Positions 46,292 to 59,600 of a DNA stretch of 64,000 bases are shown piece by piece. The stretch is from contig OW285195.1 of the NCBI GenBank assembly GCA_935421135.1, forward strand, positions 1,736,001 to 1,800,000. Reading direction: 5' to 3'. This stretch comes from Bugulina stolonifera (lineage: Eukaryota; Bryozoa; Gymnolaemata; Cheilostomatida; Bugulidae). How positions within the stretch are numbered: position 1 is the stretch's first letter; every line of letters begins with the position of its first letter. Position numbers and translations under genes: made by a program. The notes beneath the pieces are model-generated. The model was not told the origin of the DNA. It ran no database searches and was given only the letters and a program-made list of their open reading frames with translations.

Positions 46292-47715
46292 GTATACAAG
46301 CCGATGAAACTATTAAATAACAGAAATAAAGCAACATACTAACAAAAACTTGAAAAATACCAAGAATGGGACAACATTAAGTTCTAAGAAGTGCTATACT
46401 CTTGTAAGCATTAGCAAGCATGAACAGTAGTACATAAATGGGAGCTGACCTACTAGAATTAGAAGGTCAACACAAAAGAAGGAACAGCTCATGTTATAGC
46501 AAAAGACAAGCAGATGAGAGATGCAGTAGGAACAGGCACACGGGCCGACAGACAGGCAATGCTAAATTTTTTGCATTTCAGTTCACAGTAGTTTTTTTTA
46601 AAAATGTTGGTTCAATAAAACTGTTCAACATGTCACCAAATATAATTATAACCAAATTTTCAAGAAAAAACAATTCCAACATAGAAATTATTAGCATCAC
46701 ATCAATTTTGTGAAATGGATCGAAACAATTAAAAGTAAAATATAGTAACAGTCGGTATTGACGTAATTTATATATATTTTGCTAGTATTACAATCATATT
46801 CAGTGATCTATTGGCTAACATTATATTTGTGTAATAGTGTACATGGGTGTTTAGCAGGCGGAAAGCTACTGAATTAAACAGTCTAAAGCACAGGATAGAA
46901 AAAAAAGGAAAGGGGTAAGTAAGGTTTACCAGTCTATCTGCTTGCTAGCACCTACAACGTAGCTGTAAGTAGGTGAGTAATTATTGTAAATATCTTACTT
47001 GTTTTTTTTCTCTTTTGGAGAGCGTCTGCAGGTGGCTACTTATCTGACTTTCACTCACTGTTTTGCCGGTCTGATTTTTTATGTATATGGCGATAAGTTG
47101 AATTCTACCTGCAAACCACCCATGAATGTGAAATATGCACAGTAAATCCGAACTATGAAGTACTAATGAACTCTCGGGTATAAGTTCTTTGCATGAACAA
47201 ATAACACATTTCCTACTGCATCTACATGTACATGTACATGTATGGCCATAATATTATAATATGCCGGTATCATTGTTAAGCTACCTTTAATGACTAATAA
47301 TATTCAATGTATAACCAGATGACAGTTGGAAAGTACCAAGAGCTCATGATAGACCAGGGAAATAAAAATACACAATGCTCAAAGTTGCATGGCATTTCAA
47401 TGGTCATTAAAATTAAAAAGTATCACCTCATTGGACAGGGTAAGGCAATGTCTCATCAATAATCTGTTACTTAACAGCATATTAATGTGATAACATATTC
47501 AATTACGCAGGATTAAATCTAGAGTGTCTGTTGTTTTCAAAGAGATGGTGGTAGCACTTACCATACTTCTCCCCACCTTCTACTATAGCAATCTTTTTTC
47601 TACCACATGGTGGATAAAGTTCCACTGCCTCCTTTAACGATTCTTCAATTTCCTCGGACCATAGGGTCCTACTCGTCTTGCTGTTTGCTGCACCAGCACC
47701 AACTATTCCAGACAT
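44630..47715 (-). CDS. Small TEA-domain protein with coiled-coil tail
   Basis: Four exons on the minus strand with matching phases: 47562-47715 (ATG 47715), 46999-47108, 45880-45969, 44630-44791 (stop TAA 44630-44632). Total 171 residues. Residues about 15-85 form a TEA/ATTS DNA-binding domain: LWSEEIEESLKEAVELYPPC, GRKKIAIVEGGEKYGR, QLIAIYIKNQTGKT and the recognition-helix region SQISSHLQTL, compared with the family's GRNELIARYI and KQVSSHIQVL. The basic residues before the recognition helix (RTRKQ in TEAD proteins) are replaced by VSESQ. Exons 3 and 4 encode a Glu/Gln/Leu-rich coiled coil with a duplicated (L)SKENQ motif. The C-terminal YAP/Vestigial-binding domain of TEAD is absent, and TEAD proteins are usually over 400 residues. 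It is probably a nuclear, dimerising DNA-binding protein. An alternative in-frame start lies at 47751. Confidence 0.82.
44972..45860. other. Intron 3 of the TEA gene
   Basis: Between the exons at 44630-44791 and 45880-45969. It holds a loose TTGACTT/GACTTG-rich region at about 45160-45300 and 45660-45785. No other gene is seen. Confidence 0.5.
46169..46291. repeat. (CTA)n microsatellite
   Basis: About 40 units of CTA with a few TATAA interruptions, in an intron of the TEA gene. It gives poly-Tyr and poly-Ser readings that are not genes. Confidence 0.97.
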
Positions 47716-47751
47716 AGTTACACTGTAGAAAAATGGAGATGACACGTCCAT

Positions 47752-48788
47752 TTATGACAATCAACACAAAAGAAATGAAAGGCTGAGACTAAACTGGGTA
47801 CGAGTTTTACAATGGGGAAATCTATTCAATACCCGCAATGTCAATACTAGTGCAACCCATTGATAAAGAAGAGGGGTAACTTTAAAAGATACTAAAAGCT
47901 CACACATAAGAATTATAATTCCCTATACTATTAGAAAGTTTGGAAAACTGATAACGTGTCAGAGAAAAGCTGTTCAAAACATTATTATAAAATTTAGCCT
48001 CTTGAATGTATTCTTGTAGACCTTTATATCGTTTTGACGTTTAGTATTGCCAAGAATTGTAAGAATTGCAAACAATTTTGCCTGAAAATACCTTTGTTGC
48101 TCATAACTTACTAAATTCACATGTCAATGGATAGGATAAGCAATAAAATTTGGATAAAACCATTAATTTGATAAATTGACATGTCTTGACATTAGGTTTA
48201 GTCAAGGTTTCACTTTTCATGCAGTTAGGTAAAGCTTCATCAATGCAATTGAGAGCAAGATAGGGTTTTATATTTTTCAATCACCATTTTAGAGAGGCAG
48301 TAAGTATATTTTATATTGTAAAAGAATAAAAAGCTTGTTCCTACAATGCACATGACTTGTATAATATCTAACTTATACTCTCCAAGTAAATGAAAAATAA
48401 CTAGAAATTACAAGTAAGTTATCGATTTGCATGTAATAATGATTCAACTTACAAAATGAAGTTACAGTAATAAACTTACATATATGTAGTAGAAGTTCTG
48501 CTAATACAATATGGGAAACTGAATGTCTAGGTGCATTTATACCCATTAGAAAGCTCTATGCTGTGATTTATAGCGAATATATAAAAAGATTTACTCAGCT
48601 TGTTGAGTTAGCAATGAGCTGTTTCATACTTATGTAACAGCAAAACACAGCCATTATATTTTTAGAATAATTTTTGCTTACACATAAATAAACTTAGTTC
48701 TTGGCTCTCAATAGTAACAACACCAGTCACAACATTTTGAATTCTTATTGTTAGATAAAAAATCTAATACATACATATACAGTATCAG
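47752..48788. other. AT-rich stretch between TEA gene and copy 2 gene
   Basis: Presumed upstream region of the minus-strand TEA gene. No element ends or exons recognised. Confidence 0.4.
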
Positions 48789-48960
48789 CCAGTGTTTGAA
48801 GTGAAACAAATGAGGTGGGTATACGGTGCCTACCTGCAATCTTAGGACCTTGCCTAAAGGGTGCATTGGTCACTCAGCAGCTGCAGATGATAATTAGAAG
48901 TTGTTCTTCCATTACAGCAAGACAAAACAAGATAGGACAATTTCCAATTATGGTTGATAG
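48789..48960. repeat. Dispersed repeat, related to 13991-14161
   Basis: Starts CCAGTGTTTGAAGTGAAACA and ends TTATGGTTGATAG. It sits immediately before a possible exon at 48961. Confidence 0.75.
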
Positions 48961-49188
48961 CAACACTTGACTTAGTAGCTAATTGGTCATTGGTTGACGC
49001 AGGTCTTTGTAATGATTTAAATCCCACGCTAACAGACGTCTGTAACAGCAATATTCACAGGTCTATGAGTGACGAGTCTGTGGGTGGTACTCTGGTCATA
49101 CCTGTATTACCTCTTCCAGCTAACTACACTGTCCCACTATCACCTCCAGGTTGGCTATCATATGCTGCTCTAGTGTTCGTTGTCACAG
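48961..49188 (+). CDS. Possible upstream exon of copy 2 gene
   Basis: The open frame reads ATLDLVANWSLVDAGLC, then NPTLTDVCNSN and a hydrophobic end (WLSYAALVFVV). The exon would end at ACAG before GTATCA in phase 1, which fits the phase of the exon starting at 50669. Cysteine spacing resembles the other exons of this gene. It could instead be the C-terminal exon of a separate gene, because the frame also runs on to a TAG at about 49199. Confidence 0.4.
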
Positions 49189-49436
49189 GTATCATATATT
49201 AGAGTAGACAAAAATGATATTATACATGTATATTAGAGTAGACAAATGATATCAGACATTACTAATAACAGAGCTGTAAATATAATTTTTCTCATTCCAC
49301 CACTTTTTCCATCAATTTGCATAAATATTCCCACACCATGAAAACACGCCAAAAGAATCCTTTGAAACCCATTAAGGTAAAAACAGAAAAAGGAATAAGA
49401 TCTGCATTTTATACTGCTGAGGAACTATTTGGTGAG

Positions 49437-50392
49437 CTTGCATACAATAGGCTTCATATACCATATACATGTACCCTTGTATACAATAGGCTTCATATAC
49501 CATATACATGTACCCTTGTATACAATGGGCTTCATATACCATATACATGTACCCTTGTATACAATAGGCTTCATATACCATATACATGTACCCTTGCATA
49601 CAATAGGCTTCATATACCATATATATGTACCCTTGTATACAATGGGCTTCATATACCATATACATGTACCCTTGTATACAATAGGCTTCATATACCATAT
49701 ACATGTACCCTTGCATACAATAGGCTTCATATACCATATACATGTACCCTTGTATACAATAGGCTTCATATACCATATACTGTACCCTTGTATACAATAG
49801 GCTTCATATACCATATACATATCTCCTTGTATACAATAGGCTTCATGTACCATATACATGTACCCTTGTATACAATAGGCTTCATATACCATATACATGT
49901 ACCCTTGCATACAATAGGCTTCATATACCATATACATGTACATGTACCCTTGTATACAATAGGCTTCATGTACCATATACATGTACCCTTGTATACAATA
50001 GGCTTCATATACCATATACATGTACCCTTGCATACAATAGGCTCCATATACCATATACATATACCGTTGTATACAATTGGCTTCATATACCATATACATG
50101 TACCCTTGCATACAATAGGCTTCATATACCATATACATATTTCCTTGTATACAATAGGCTTCATATACCATATACATGTACCCTTGTATACAATAGGCTT
50201 CATATACCATATACATGTACCCTTGCATACAATAGGCTTCATATACCATATACATGTACCCTTGTATACAATAGGCTTCATGTACCATATACATGTACCC
50301 TTGTATACAATAGGCTTCATATACCATATACATGTACCCTTGTATACAATAGGCTTCATATACCATATACATGTACCCTTGCATACAAGAGG
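49437..50392. repeat. 39-bp minisatellite, about 24 units
   Basis: Units of TTGTATACAATAGGCTTCAT followed by ATACCATATACATGTACCC. Because 39 is a multiple of three, long frames are open on both strands (over 300 codons each way), giving a 13-residue repeat. The array starts directly after GTGAGC at 49432, a donor-like site ending a short open frame (49335-49431). Most likely an intronic repeat rather than a protein. Confidence 0.93.
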
Positions 50393-50668
50393 CATACTCT
50401 GATATTACAACGTGCAAGCTTTATAACTAGCAATCTGCAGCAATAACAATTTATTTTATCTAATAACATAGCGCTAGGTTAGGCTGCCTGGTAATATAAT
50501 ATTTTCTGGTAGCAAGGGAGAGTCCCCTTCAAATCAAGCATTAATCACACCTGAATGCTTAAGCTGTGTTCGGATGTTAAAAGCAGTCTTATATGAACTA
50601 GTACAGTTCCGAAAACACCTAATATGTACAACTATCCTGGGTTTTGGTCCTTTTTCATCAACAAACAG

Positions 50669-53600
50669 TATGCAGCCTGCCATCAGCTAGAATGTGTCAG
50701 TCATCAGTAGAGCAGTGCTTTACAAATGTCATCGAAGGATTGTCAGCACCATCAGGATTTATCTTTCTAAAGAATACAACTAGAGTACAGGATTTGTGCC
50801 AGTAGGTCTATTCAACCACAATATATATGTGATATTGTACTGCTGCCTCTACTAGGGAAACACTATAATGTAGGGATTTAGATAAGTAGTAGTATTGTTA
50901 AGGGGTATGGCCATTTTTTCATATAATGATGTACTTAGCTAGTGTAGTGGTAGCATGTTCTGTTCACTGTCCTAGATGATTATGTGCCTTAGAGGCCCTG
51001 GGTTCAAACCCCAGTCAGGGACTGGTATTCTCATGGATTTAAAATAAGTCTCTGCCACCTCAAAAGTCAATTTCTCGCTGAAAAAATACATCATAAGTAG
51101 TAGTATATAATGTGATCATTTCAGAGACTTTATACTCATCGTTTTAGGACACTGGAAGGTCTAGTTGGCTGCCTCAATCAGACAGTCCATGATTCTGTGA
51201 GACTTCCAGCATCAGATGACTACGTACTAGCTCCGTGTGAGGGTGCCGCTATGTAAGTTTCATATGTATAGAGAAGTTATAGTTATGTAATAGGATGGAT
51301 TACAATAGCATAGTGCTGTAAAACTCATGATGGAACTGGCAGTAAATGGAATGTCATGCAAAGCAGATTGTAAGTATAGTCTTATAACCCCTTTTGAGCC
51401 TTAGTTTACTTGGACAGGATGAGTAGCCTAATCCACAGCAAAATTACTATGGATTTACTGGCTAAAATAAACTACTTCTAGCTCACCAATGTAGTAGTTG
51501 TAGCACTATGTTTGCAATACTACATGTATTTGTTTGTAGTCACATTCAAAACACAGTAGGACAGCTTAAAAGAGAGATGGAGGCATTGTCCTGTGCTCAG
51601 CCATCTGTTACCTGGCTTGCAGCATGCCCTGGTGAACACAGGCTAACGGAGACCATATATGTGGAGGAGATGGCTCCTACTGGCACTCTCTATGAACAGC
51701 TAGCCAATCACACGTATGGTAAGTACTTATCTAAGAACAGCTAGCCAATCACACGTATGGTAGGTACTTATCTATGAACAGCTAGCCAATCACACGTATG
51801 GTAAGTACTCATCTAAGAACAGCTGGCCAATCACACGTATGGTAAGTACTCATCTAAGAACAGCTAGCCAATCACACGTATGGTAAGTACTTATCTAAGA
51901 ACAGCTGGCTAATCACACTTAGGGTAACCAATCAAACGGCTAGCCAATCAAATGCATAGTAAGTAGTTGCCTGTGAATATTTAACCAATGAACATGTCGG
52001 CATTTATATAACGATGTTGGAGGCAAAATATTCAACTCCACCTCAAAAACCGTTCTTCACACGTCTATAAATGGTCAACCTACTAGATTAGTCACAATCA
52101 TTATATAATCTTTCCATTAGTCGATCATCAACCAGCCAGAGTTCTGCACTCTTAAGGTGTGCATTATTCTGGTGTAAACTCGCTGTTCATTGGTTCAACA
52201 GCTGGCTAATTATGTCTCTGTAGACAGAGTCAGAGGCACAATGTATTATCATTGAGTTGAATATGTTCCACTTCCCTGGTTTTGGTAAATGCGTGTACAT
52301 ACCATGTACATGTACATGTATTTGTATTCACTCAATCTGCATACAGTGTACTGTTTCGGTGTTTAGCACCTCATCAGTGCAGCTCAGAAATATGCCTGGG
52401 AGAACACCTTAGCAATACTGTATATATCCAGCAAAGCGTATTTGAAAGTGAAACCAAGTTCTCAAGCTGCCAGAGACAGCGAGAATTGCGTAATGCTATC
52501 AGTTCAGTGTATCTCCCAGGTATAAAACTCAAGAATCTGGTATTGCTACCAATTTTGAGCGTAATACTCAATCTGTATACAGTGTACTGTTTCGGTGTCC
52601 AACGACTATCCATACATGTATGGATAGTCGTTGAATTCTGCATATTCATATATGTTTGTCCTTGACCTGTAGATTTAAGAGGAGTTATTGATCGGTGCCC
52701 ATCATGTCGGATGTCATATGTGAATATAGATAAGATAAACTGTGAGGAGATAGACACCTTACTGTCCTGCTTGCAGTTGTGTTCAGTTAGCTCTCTCAGG
52801 TAGTCTGCTATGCCACTGACTGTATGATATATATAACATACATATTATACCACTGACTGTTTGATATATATTATACCATATAATAAACTATACCACTGAC
52901 TGTATGATGTATATTATACCATATAATATACTATACCACTGACTGTATGATATATATTATACCATATAATATACTATACCACTGACTGTATGATGTATAT
53001 TATACCATATAATATACTATACTACTGACTGTTTGATATATATTATACCATATAATAAACTATACCACTGACTGTATGATATATATTATACCATATAATA
53101 TACTATACCACTGACTGTATGATATATATTATACCATATAATATACTATACCACTGACTGTATGATGTATATTATACCATATAATATACTATACCGCTGA
53201 CTGTATGATATATATTATACCATATAATATACTATACCACTGACTGTATGATATATATATTATACCATATAATATACTATACCACTGACTGTATGATATA
53301 TATTATACCATATAATATACTATACCACTGACTGTATGATATATATTATACCATATAATATACTATACCACTAACTGTATGATATATATTATACCATATA
53401 ATATACTATACCACTGACTGTATGATATATATTATACCATATAATATACTATACCACTGACTGTATGATGTATATTATACCATATAATATACTATACCAC
53501 TGACTGTATGATGTATATTATACCATATAATATACTATACCACTGACTGTATGATGTATATTATACCATATAATATACTATACCACTGACTGTATGATAT

Positions 53601-56600
53601 ATATTATACCATATAATATACTATACCACTGACTGTATGATGTATATTATACCATATAATATACTATACCACTGACTGTGTGATGTATATTATACCATAT
53701 AATATACTATACCACTGACTGTTTGATGTATATTATACCATATAATATACTATACCACTGACTGTATGATATATATTATACCATATAATATACTATACCA
53801 CTGACTGTATGATGTATATTATACCATATAATATACTATACCACTGACTGTATGATGTATATTATACCATATAATATACTATACCACTGACTGTATGATG
53901 TATATTATACCATATAATATACTATACCACTGACTGTATGATGTATATTATACCATATAATATACTATACCACTGACTGTATGATATATATTATACCATA
54001 TAATATACTATACCACTGACTGTATGATGTATATTATACCATATAATATACTATACCACTGACTGTATGATATATATTATACCATATAATATACTATACC
54101 ACTGACTGTATGATGTATATTATACCATATAATATACTATACCGCTGACTGTATGATGTATATTATACCATATAATATACTATACCACTGACTGTATGAT
54201 GTATATTATACCATATAATATACTATACCACTGACTGTATGATATATATTATACCATATAATATACTATACCACTGACTGTATGATGTATATTATACCAT
54301 ATAATATACTATACCACTGACTATATGATGTATATTATACCATATAATATACTATACCACAGACTGTATGATATATATTATACCATATAATATACTATAC
54401 CACTGACTGTATGATGTATATTATACCATATAATATACTATACCACTGACTGTATGATATATATTATACCATATAATATACTATACCACTGACTGTATGA
54501 TGTATATTATACCATATAATATACTATACCACTGACTATATGATGTATATTATACCATATAATATACTATACCACAGACTGTATGATATATATTATACCA
54601 TATAATATACTATACCACTGACTGTATGATGTATATTATACCATATAATATACTATACCACTGACTGTATGATATATATTATACCATATAATATACTATA
54701 CCACTGACTGTATGATGTATATACATGTACAATACAATTGTATAATTATTATTCATTGACTGTATCCTACATACAATGTATGCAACTAGTACTATACCAC
54801 TGAACGTGATGTTTTGTAGGTCTATATATGAGTACATGCAGCTAGTGATCTGTTTTGTATTTAATACACAGTCTGCAATATGATCTATGATATGATAAAT
54901 ACATGTTTCATGTATTACCAGTGATATAGAAAGGGTGATAAAGTTGCAGCAAGTAGCCTGTGATCCACAGTGTCCAATGATGGTGGCTAAGAATTGTATA
55001 AACCAGTACATAGATTCAAGTGGACACATACCATGCAGTTCACTACCTCAGTATAGAGCCTGCGTAGTCAGTTCAATGGATTCCTACAATTGTGCTGGAA
55101 TGTGTACTCCTGCCCAGTCTTTCTATATGCAGGAGATTTCATTCTCTCATGCAATCAGGTAAACCAAGGTTAACTGTGGCATTGTGAGTAGTAGTCTAGC
55201 TAAAAGGAATATGAGAGTAGCTTAACTAAAGCATTTCAGGGGTATTCAACTCTGGCATTGTGATAAAATGAATACACAGTTGTGTGTACGAGCCATAAAC
55301 GGCTAGAGGGGATACAGTTTGGCATGTAGTGTGGTGCTCATAGCTTCATACCAAATTATGCGAATATGTTATGCCTATTTTAGGTAATTCGAAGTTATCA
55401 TTCATTGACTTTGTATGTAATTGATCAAGGCAACCAAAGAATGTTGTAGGTATTTGAGTGAGTAAAACGTTGTGGGTAGTACATCAGTGAAGCATTCTGA
55501 CTAGATTATTGTGATAAGCCATGTGAGTAGTACATCAGGTGTGGCTTTGTGGGTATCTGTTGGTAAATAATATTGAGCTGTTTCACATTCAGGTGTGAAC
55601 TCAATGGGGACTGTAGAGATGCTGTTGATGGTCTCTGCTTCAACATGCAGACGAGGGAGCAGTGGTTGGCTATCAACCAGTTTACTACAGCACCATTGTT
55701 CTGCGGGTATGTTTGTTACAGCACCATTGTTCTGTGGGTATGTTTACTACAGCACCATTGTTTTGTGGGTAGTTTACTACAGCGCCATTGTTCTGTGGGT
55801 ACGTTTGCTACAGCACCATTGTTCTGTGGGTATGTTTACTACAGCACCATTGTACTGTGGGTATGTTTACTACAGCACTTTTGTACTGTGGGTATGTTTA
55901 CTACAGCACTTTTGTACTGTGGGTATGTTTACTATAGCGCCATTGTTTGTAAGTCGGTCAGTTTGAACTGTTTAATAATAATTTTCACAAATGGTGTACT
56001 CTTACATGTAGTTAAACCATGTCTCCATCAGTTCACCTGTGTAGAACCAGCAGTTGGCCGCATTAAGTGAAAATACGGCATTTTGAGCAGACAACTGTTT
56101 GAACGTGAGGTGGAACAGTTATTGGACTTCATTGACATCTGCGTTGCTTTTAATACAGGCTGATGGTTGACTTTAGTGCTTGCCTGGCCAATAGTATTCA
56201 CTCCACTGTGACGCTGCCCAATACTGGACACACCCTTAGCACACCATGTTCTGATCAATCAGATGGAGTTAGGGTTGTGGAGCAACATTTACTTGGCTCA
56301 TTTGACAGTCTGAAGTGTAATGGTCAAAGCCCCAACTGGGCAAACACTTGCAGAGACATTGTCTTAGGTGAGAGCCCAACCACCACAGCCAATAGTTCTG
56401 CCAGGTCTTCACCAACCACAAGGGGGCCAACACTAAAGACCAGTAGAACAACTACTACATCTACTCCTACACCAAATGCTCCTTCCAGTGCAGGTTAATT
56501 CTCCAATAGTTTCTGTTAAATAAAACTCTTCAAATTTATTAATTGCTGCTGCGTTGTTTCTGATGCTAATTATATTGCTTGTGTCTAGTTGCTGTTGTTA

Positions 56601-59600
56601 TAAAATGCCATAGCGATAGTTTTGCTGTAGCTATACACATCATTGTGCTTCTAGGTGAGGAATTCACTGCATCAGTGAAGTTATCATTAGACGCCGACTA
56701 CCAGGCAGTCGTAGGAAGCAGAGAGATGCAAGTTCGGAACCAGATAAAACAGCAAATTGCCCAAACTCTGGGAATTCCTAAAAGTTTACTGAGGAATGTG
56801 AAAATCTCAGCAGGTTGATATCAGTTCACTTTGATATGCTTGTCATGGTGTAATAATGTAGTAATTAATGTTCTATATTTACATGTATCAAATCCAACAG
56901 GAAGTATTTTAGTGCGTGGTACAACGGGATGGCAGTAACATTTTAGTGGTTACACATGCATATATATTTTACAGGAAGTATTGTGGTAGAATTTGACCTT
57001 GTTACCTCTGATGAGACAGTGTTTTCCTCAACATCTGCACAACTGACCCAGGGAATCCCTCCTGTAGCCATCAATGGCATCACTTATGAAGCTCGACCAG
57101 CCATAGTGAATGTAATTACTGGGCCAGCAGCGGTAACAAATAGCAGCAATCTTGGCAGTACATTCTCATCTCGTACGTTTTGTAAGTCTATTATGAATCA
57201 AGTCTACTCGAATTCTATATTGAGTCAACACTATATCAAGTCTACTTTATGTTAAGTCCAGCCTCTATCATAGAAAGTTGATATTGGTTTTCAGTTGTAA
57301 ATTATGATATACATGTACATTGACATATACATGTACATTGACATATACATGTACATGTACCTATACATGTACATGTACATGTACCTATACATGTACATGT
57401 ACATCGACATAAATACATGTACATGTACATGTACCTACCTGTATTTTAGTTAGTTTTCAGTTATGCATTATGATATACATTAACTTATACCCATTTCAGC
57501 TTGTGATGAATGTAGGATGCAACTAGCTCAGATTACAGGCTATGATATACATGCTGGAGAGAGACAGAAGAACATATACAAAGATGAAATATGCTTGTGA
57601 GATACTCATACCCATAGCACTAGTACATAATTTAGAGCTGTATCAACAGTTCACTGACAAAACTAAAACAAATCTGTTTAAGATAATATTATCTCAACGA
57701 CAGGCTCAGTAATGTTTTTTACAGTTGTATCAGGACTTTACAGACACTTCCTGTATGTTGTACCCTGTATTTTAGACTCCTATTTTCCCCACATACCTAC
57801 ATGAACTTTGTAAATATTCTCTCTGTTTTTACATAATTCTCATATTTTACATAATTTCTATAGCTTACGTGTTTGAATATCTATTTGTAATTTTAGGACA
57901 TTTAACTCAGTCATCTCATGTTTTGAGGAGTGCGTAGAAAAAGATAATTTGCCCATGCCTTTAACACACCCTGACTATGTGAAAGCAAATGAGCTACACT
58001 CGCTCTGGTGTCAGACTGGTGGGTGTTCTCTGTATTTCCAGCTTATAGTAGTTGGTTGTTATTTACTAGAATGCTGTAACTGACGTCCTATTGACTGCAT
58101 CTAGTTTCCATTCTTTTATATATCTGTTCACTTCATGCATTCAGATCTGAATATCACTATAAATGCTCATATGGAGACAAGGCCTACATGATTATATAAT
58201 TATGGGGATGGGGCCAAGTCATCCACTATATATTTTCCCTCCTTTAAACACAATAACATTATACTTGCTAAGCATTGCTATATGTTAGTGACAGAGATAA
58301 AGGTAAATCTGACTCCTGAGGTCCCACCTTTCCCTTCACTGTCATTTCTAAAGTCATGCTGTAATGAGCCCTCCAGGGGCCTCTTATGCTAGTAGTCTTA
58401 TACAGTTACTGATGCTATAATTCACTTCAATCTTGTAGAATGCGCATTTGCTGACTTTGCATCCTGCTATGCTACTAAAACAAGGTGTGAACCGCTGGGT
58501 ACTAACACGTTTGTTGGTTGCTTGCTGGAAGGATACAAACCAGAGTGTAGTGGCGTATGCACTCAGCACCAAAGATATTCCTTAGCTCAGAAAATACAAC
58601 GTGTCATCGAATGTTTTCCAACCGATGACATCAAGTGTTCCACTCACGTATCAGTACGTATGTAAAGTATATAAATGTCCATAAATGATGTCTGACTCGG
58701 ATGAGATGTACAGTGTAGATGTGAAATGAAAGAACATACTGCCTGGTAAACTAGTTATTACCACTATGTTATTATTGGACACGGGTTCCTATTAGAACAC
58801 ACAGTTAACACCACACTCTGCACATTTTCAGGGGTGTTTCGATTCTCTAAGGGAGGGAGACACTGATGCACTTGGTCAGCTTGTCTGGGGTCCCGTGTTA
58901 GCTCCTACAAACAATCTCAAGGATATATGCAGGTACTTTGTTCTACAATATAAGAATTACATGTGATATCAACAGTCTAATATTATACATGTATATAAAG
59001 TGTAGTATACCTATGTGTACATACATGTATATATAGTGTAGTATACCTATGTGTACATACATATATATGTAGTGTAGTATACCTATGTATACATACATGT
59101 ATATACAGTATAGTGTAGTATACCTATGTGTACATACATGTATATATAGTGTAGTATACCTATGTATACATACATGTATATACAGTATAGTGTAGTATAC
59201 CTATGTGTACATACATGTATATGTAATGTGGTATACCTATGTGTACATACATGGATATGTAGTGTAGTATACCTATGTGTACATACATGTATATGTAATG
59301 TGGTATACCTATGTGTACATACATGTATATACATTTATAGTGTAGTATACCTATGTGTACATACATGTATATATGGTGTAGTATACCTATGTATACATAC
59401 ATGTATATATAGTGTAGTATACCTATGTGTACATACATGTATATATACAGTAGTGTAGCATGCCAACGCATACAAACATGTGTGTTATGCACGTCATTGA
59501 TTACAGGTATTTAACTACACCAGTAGACTGCCTGGTCAACACAAACTTTGCAACAGTTTGCTCACACAATGAGGCTAACGTTAGAAAACTAGCAGATAAA

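Noticed and set aside
46128..46342. Poly-Ser and poly-Tyr frames
   Set aside because: Readings of a CTA microsatellite inside an intron of the TEA gene.
49317..50417. Open frames of over 300 codons on both strands, encoding a 13-residue repeat
   Set aside because: They are produced by a 39-bp (13-codon) minisatellite without stops. Both strands being open at once and the variable units argue for a non-coding repeat.
50933..51021. Functional tRNA gene
   Set aside because: A and B boxes and a T stem are present, but the acceptor ends do not pair; reported as a SINE-like sequence.
59083..59492. Repetitive Cys/Tyr/Ile frames
   Set aside because: Readings of the 36-bp minisatellite on both strands.
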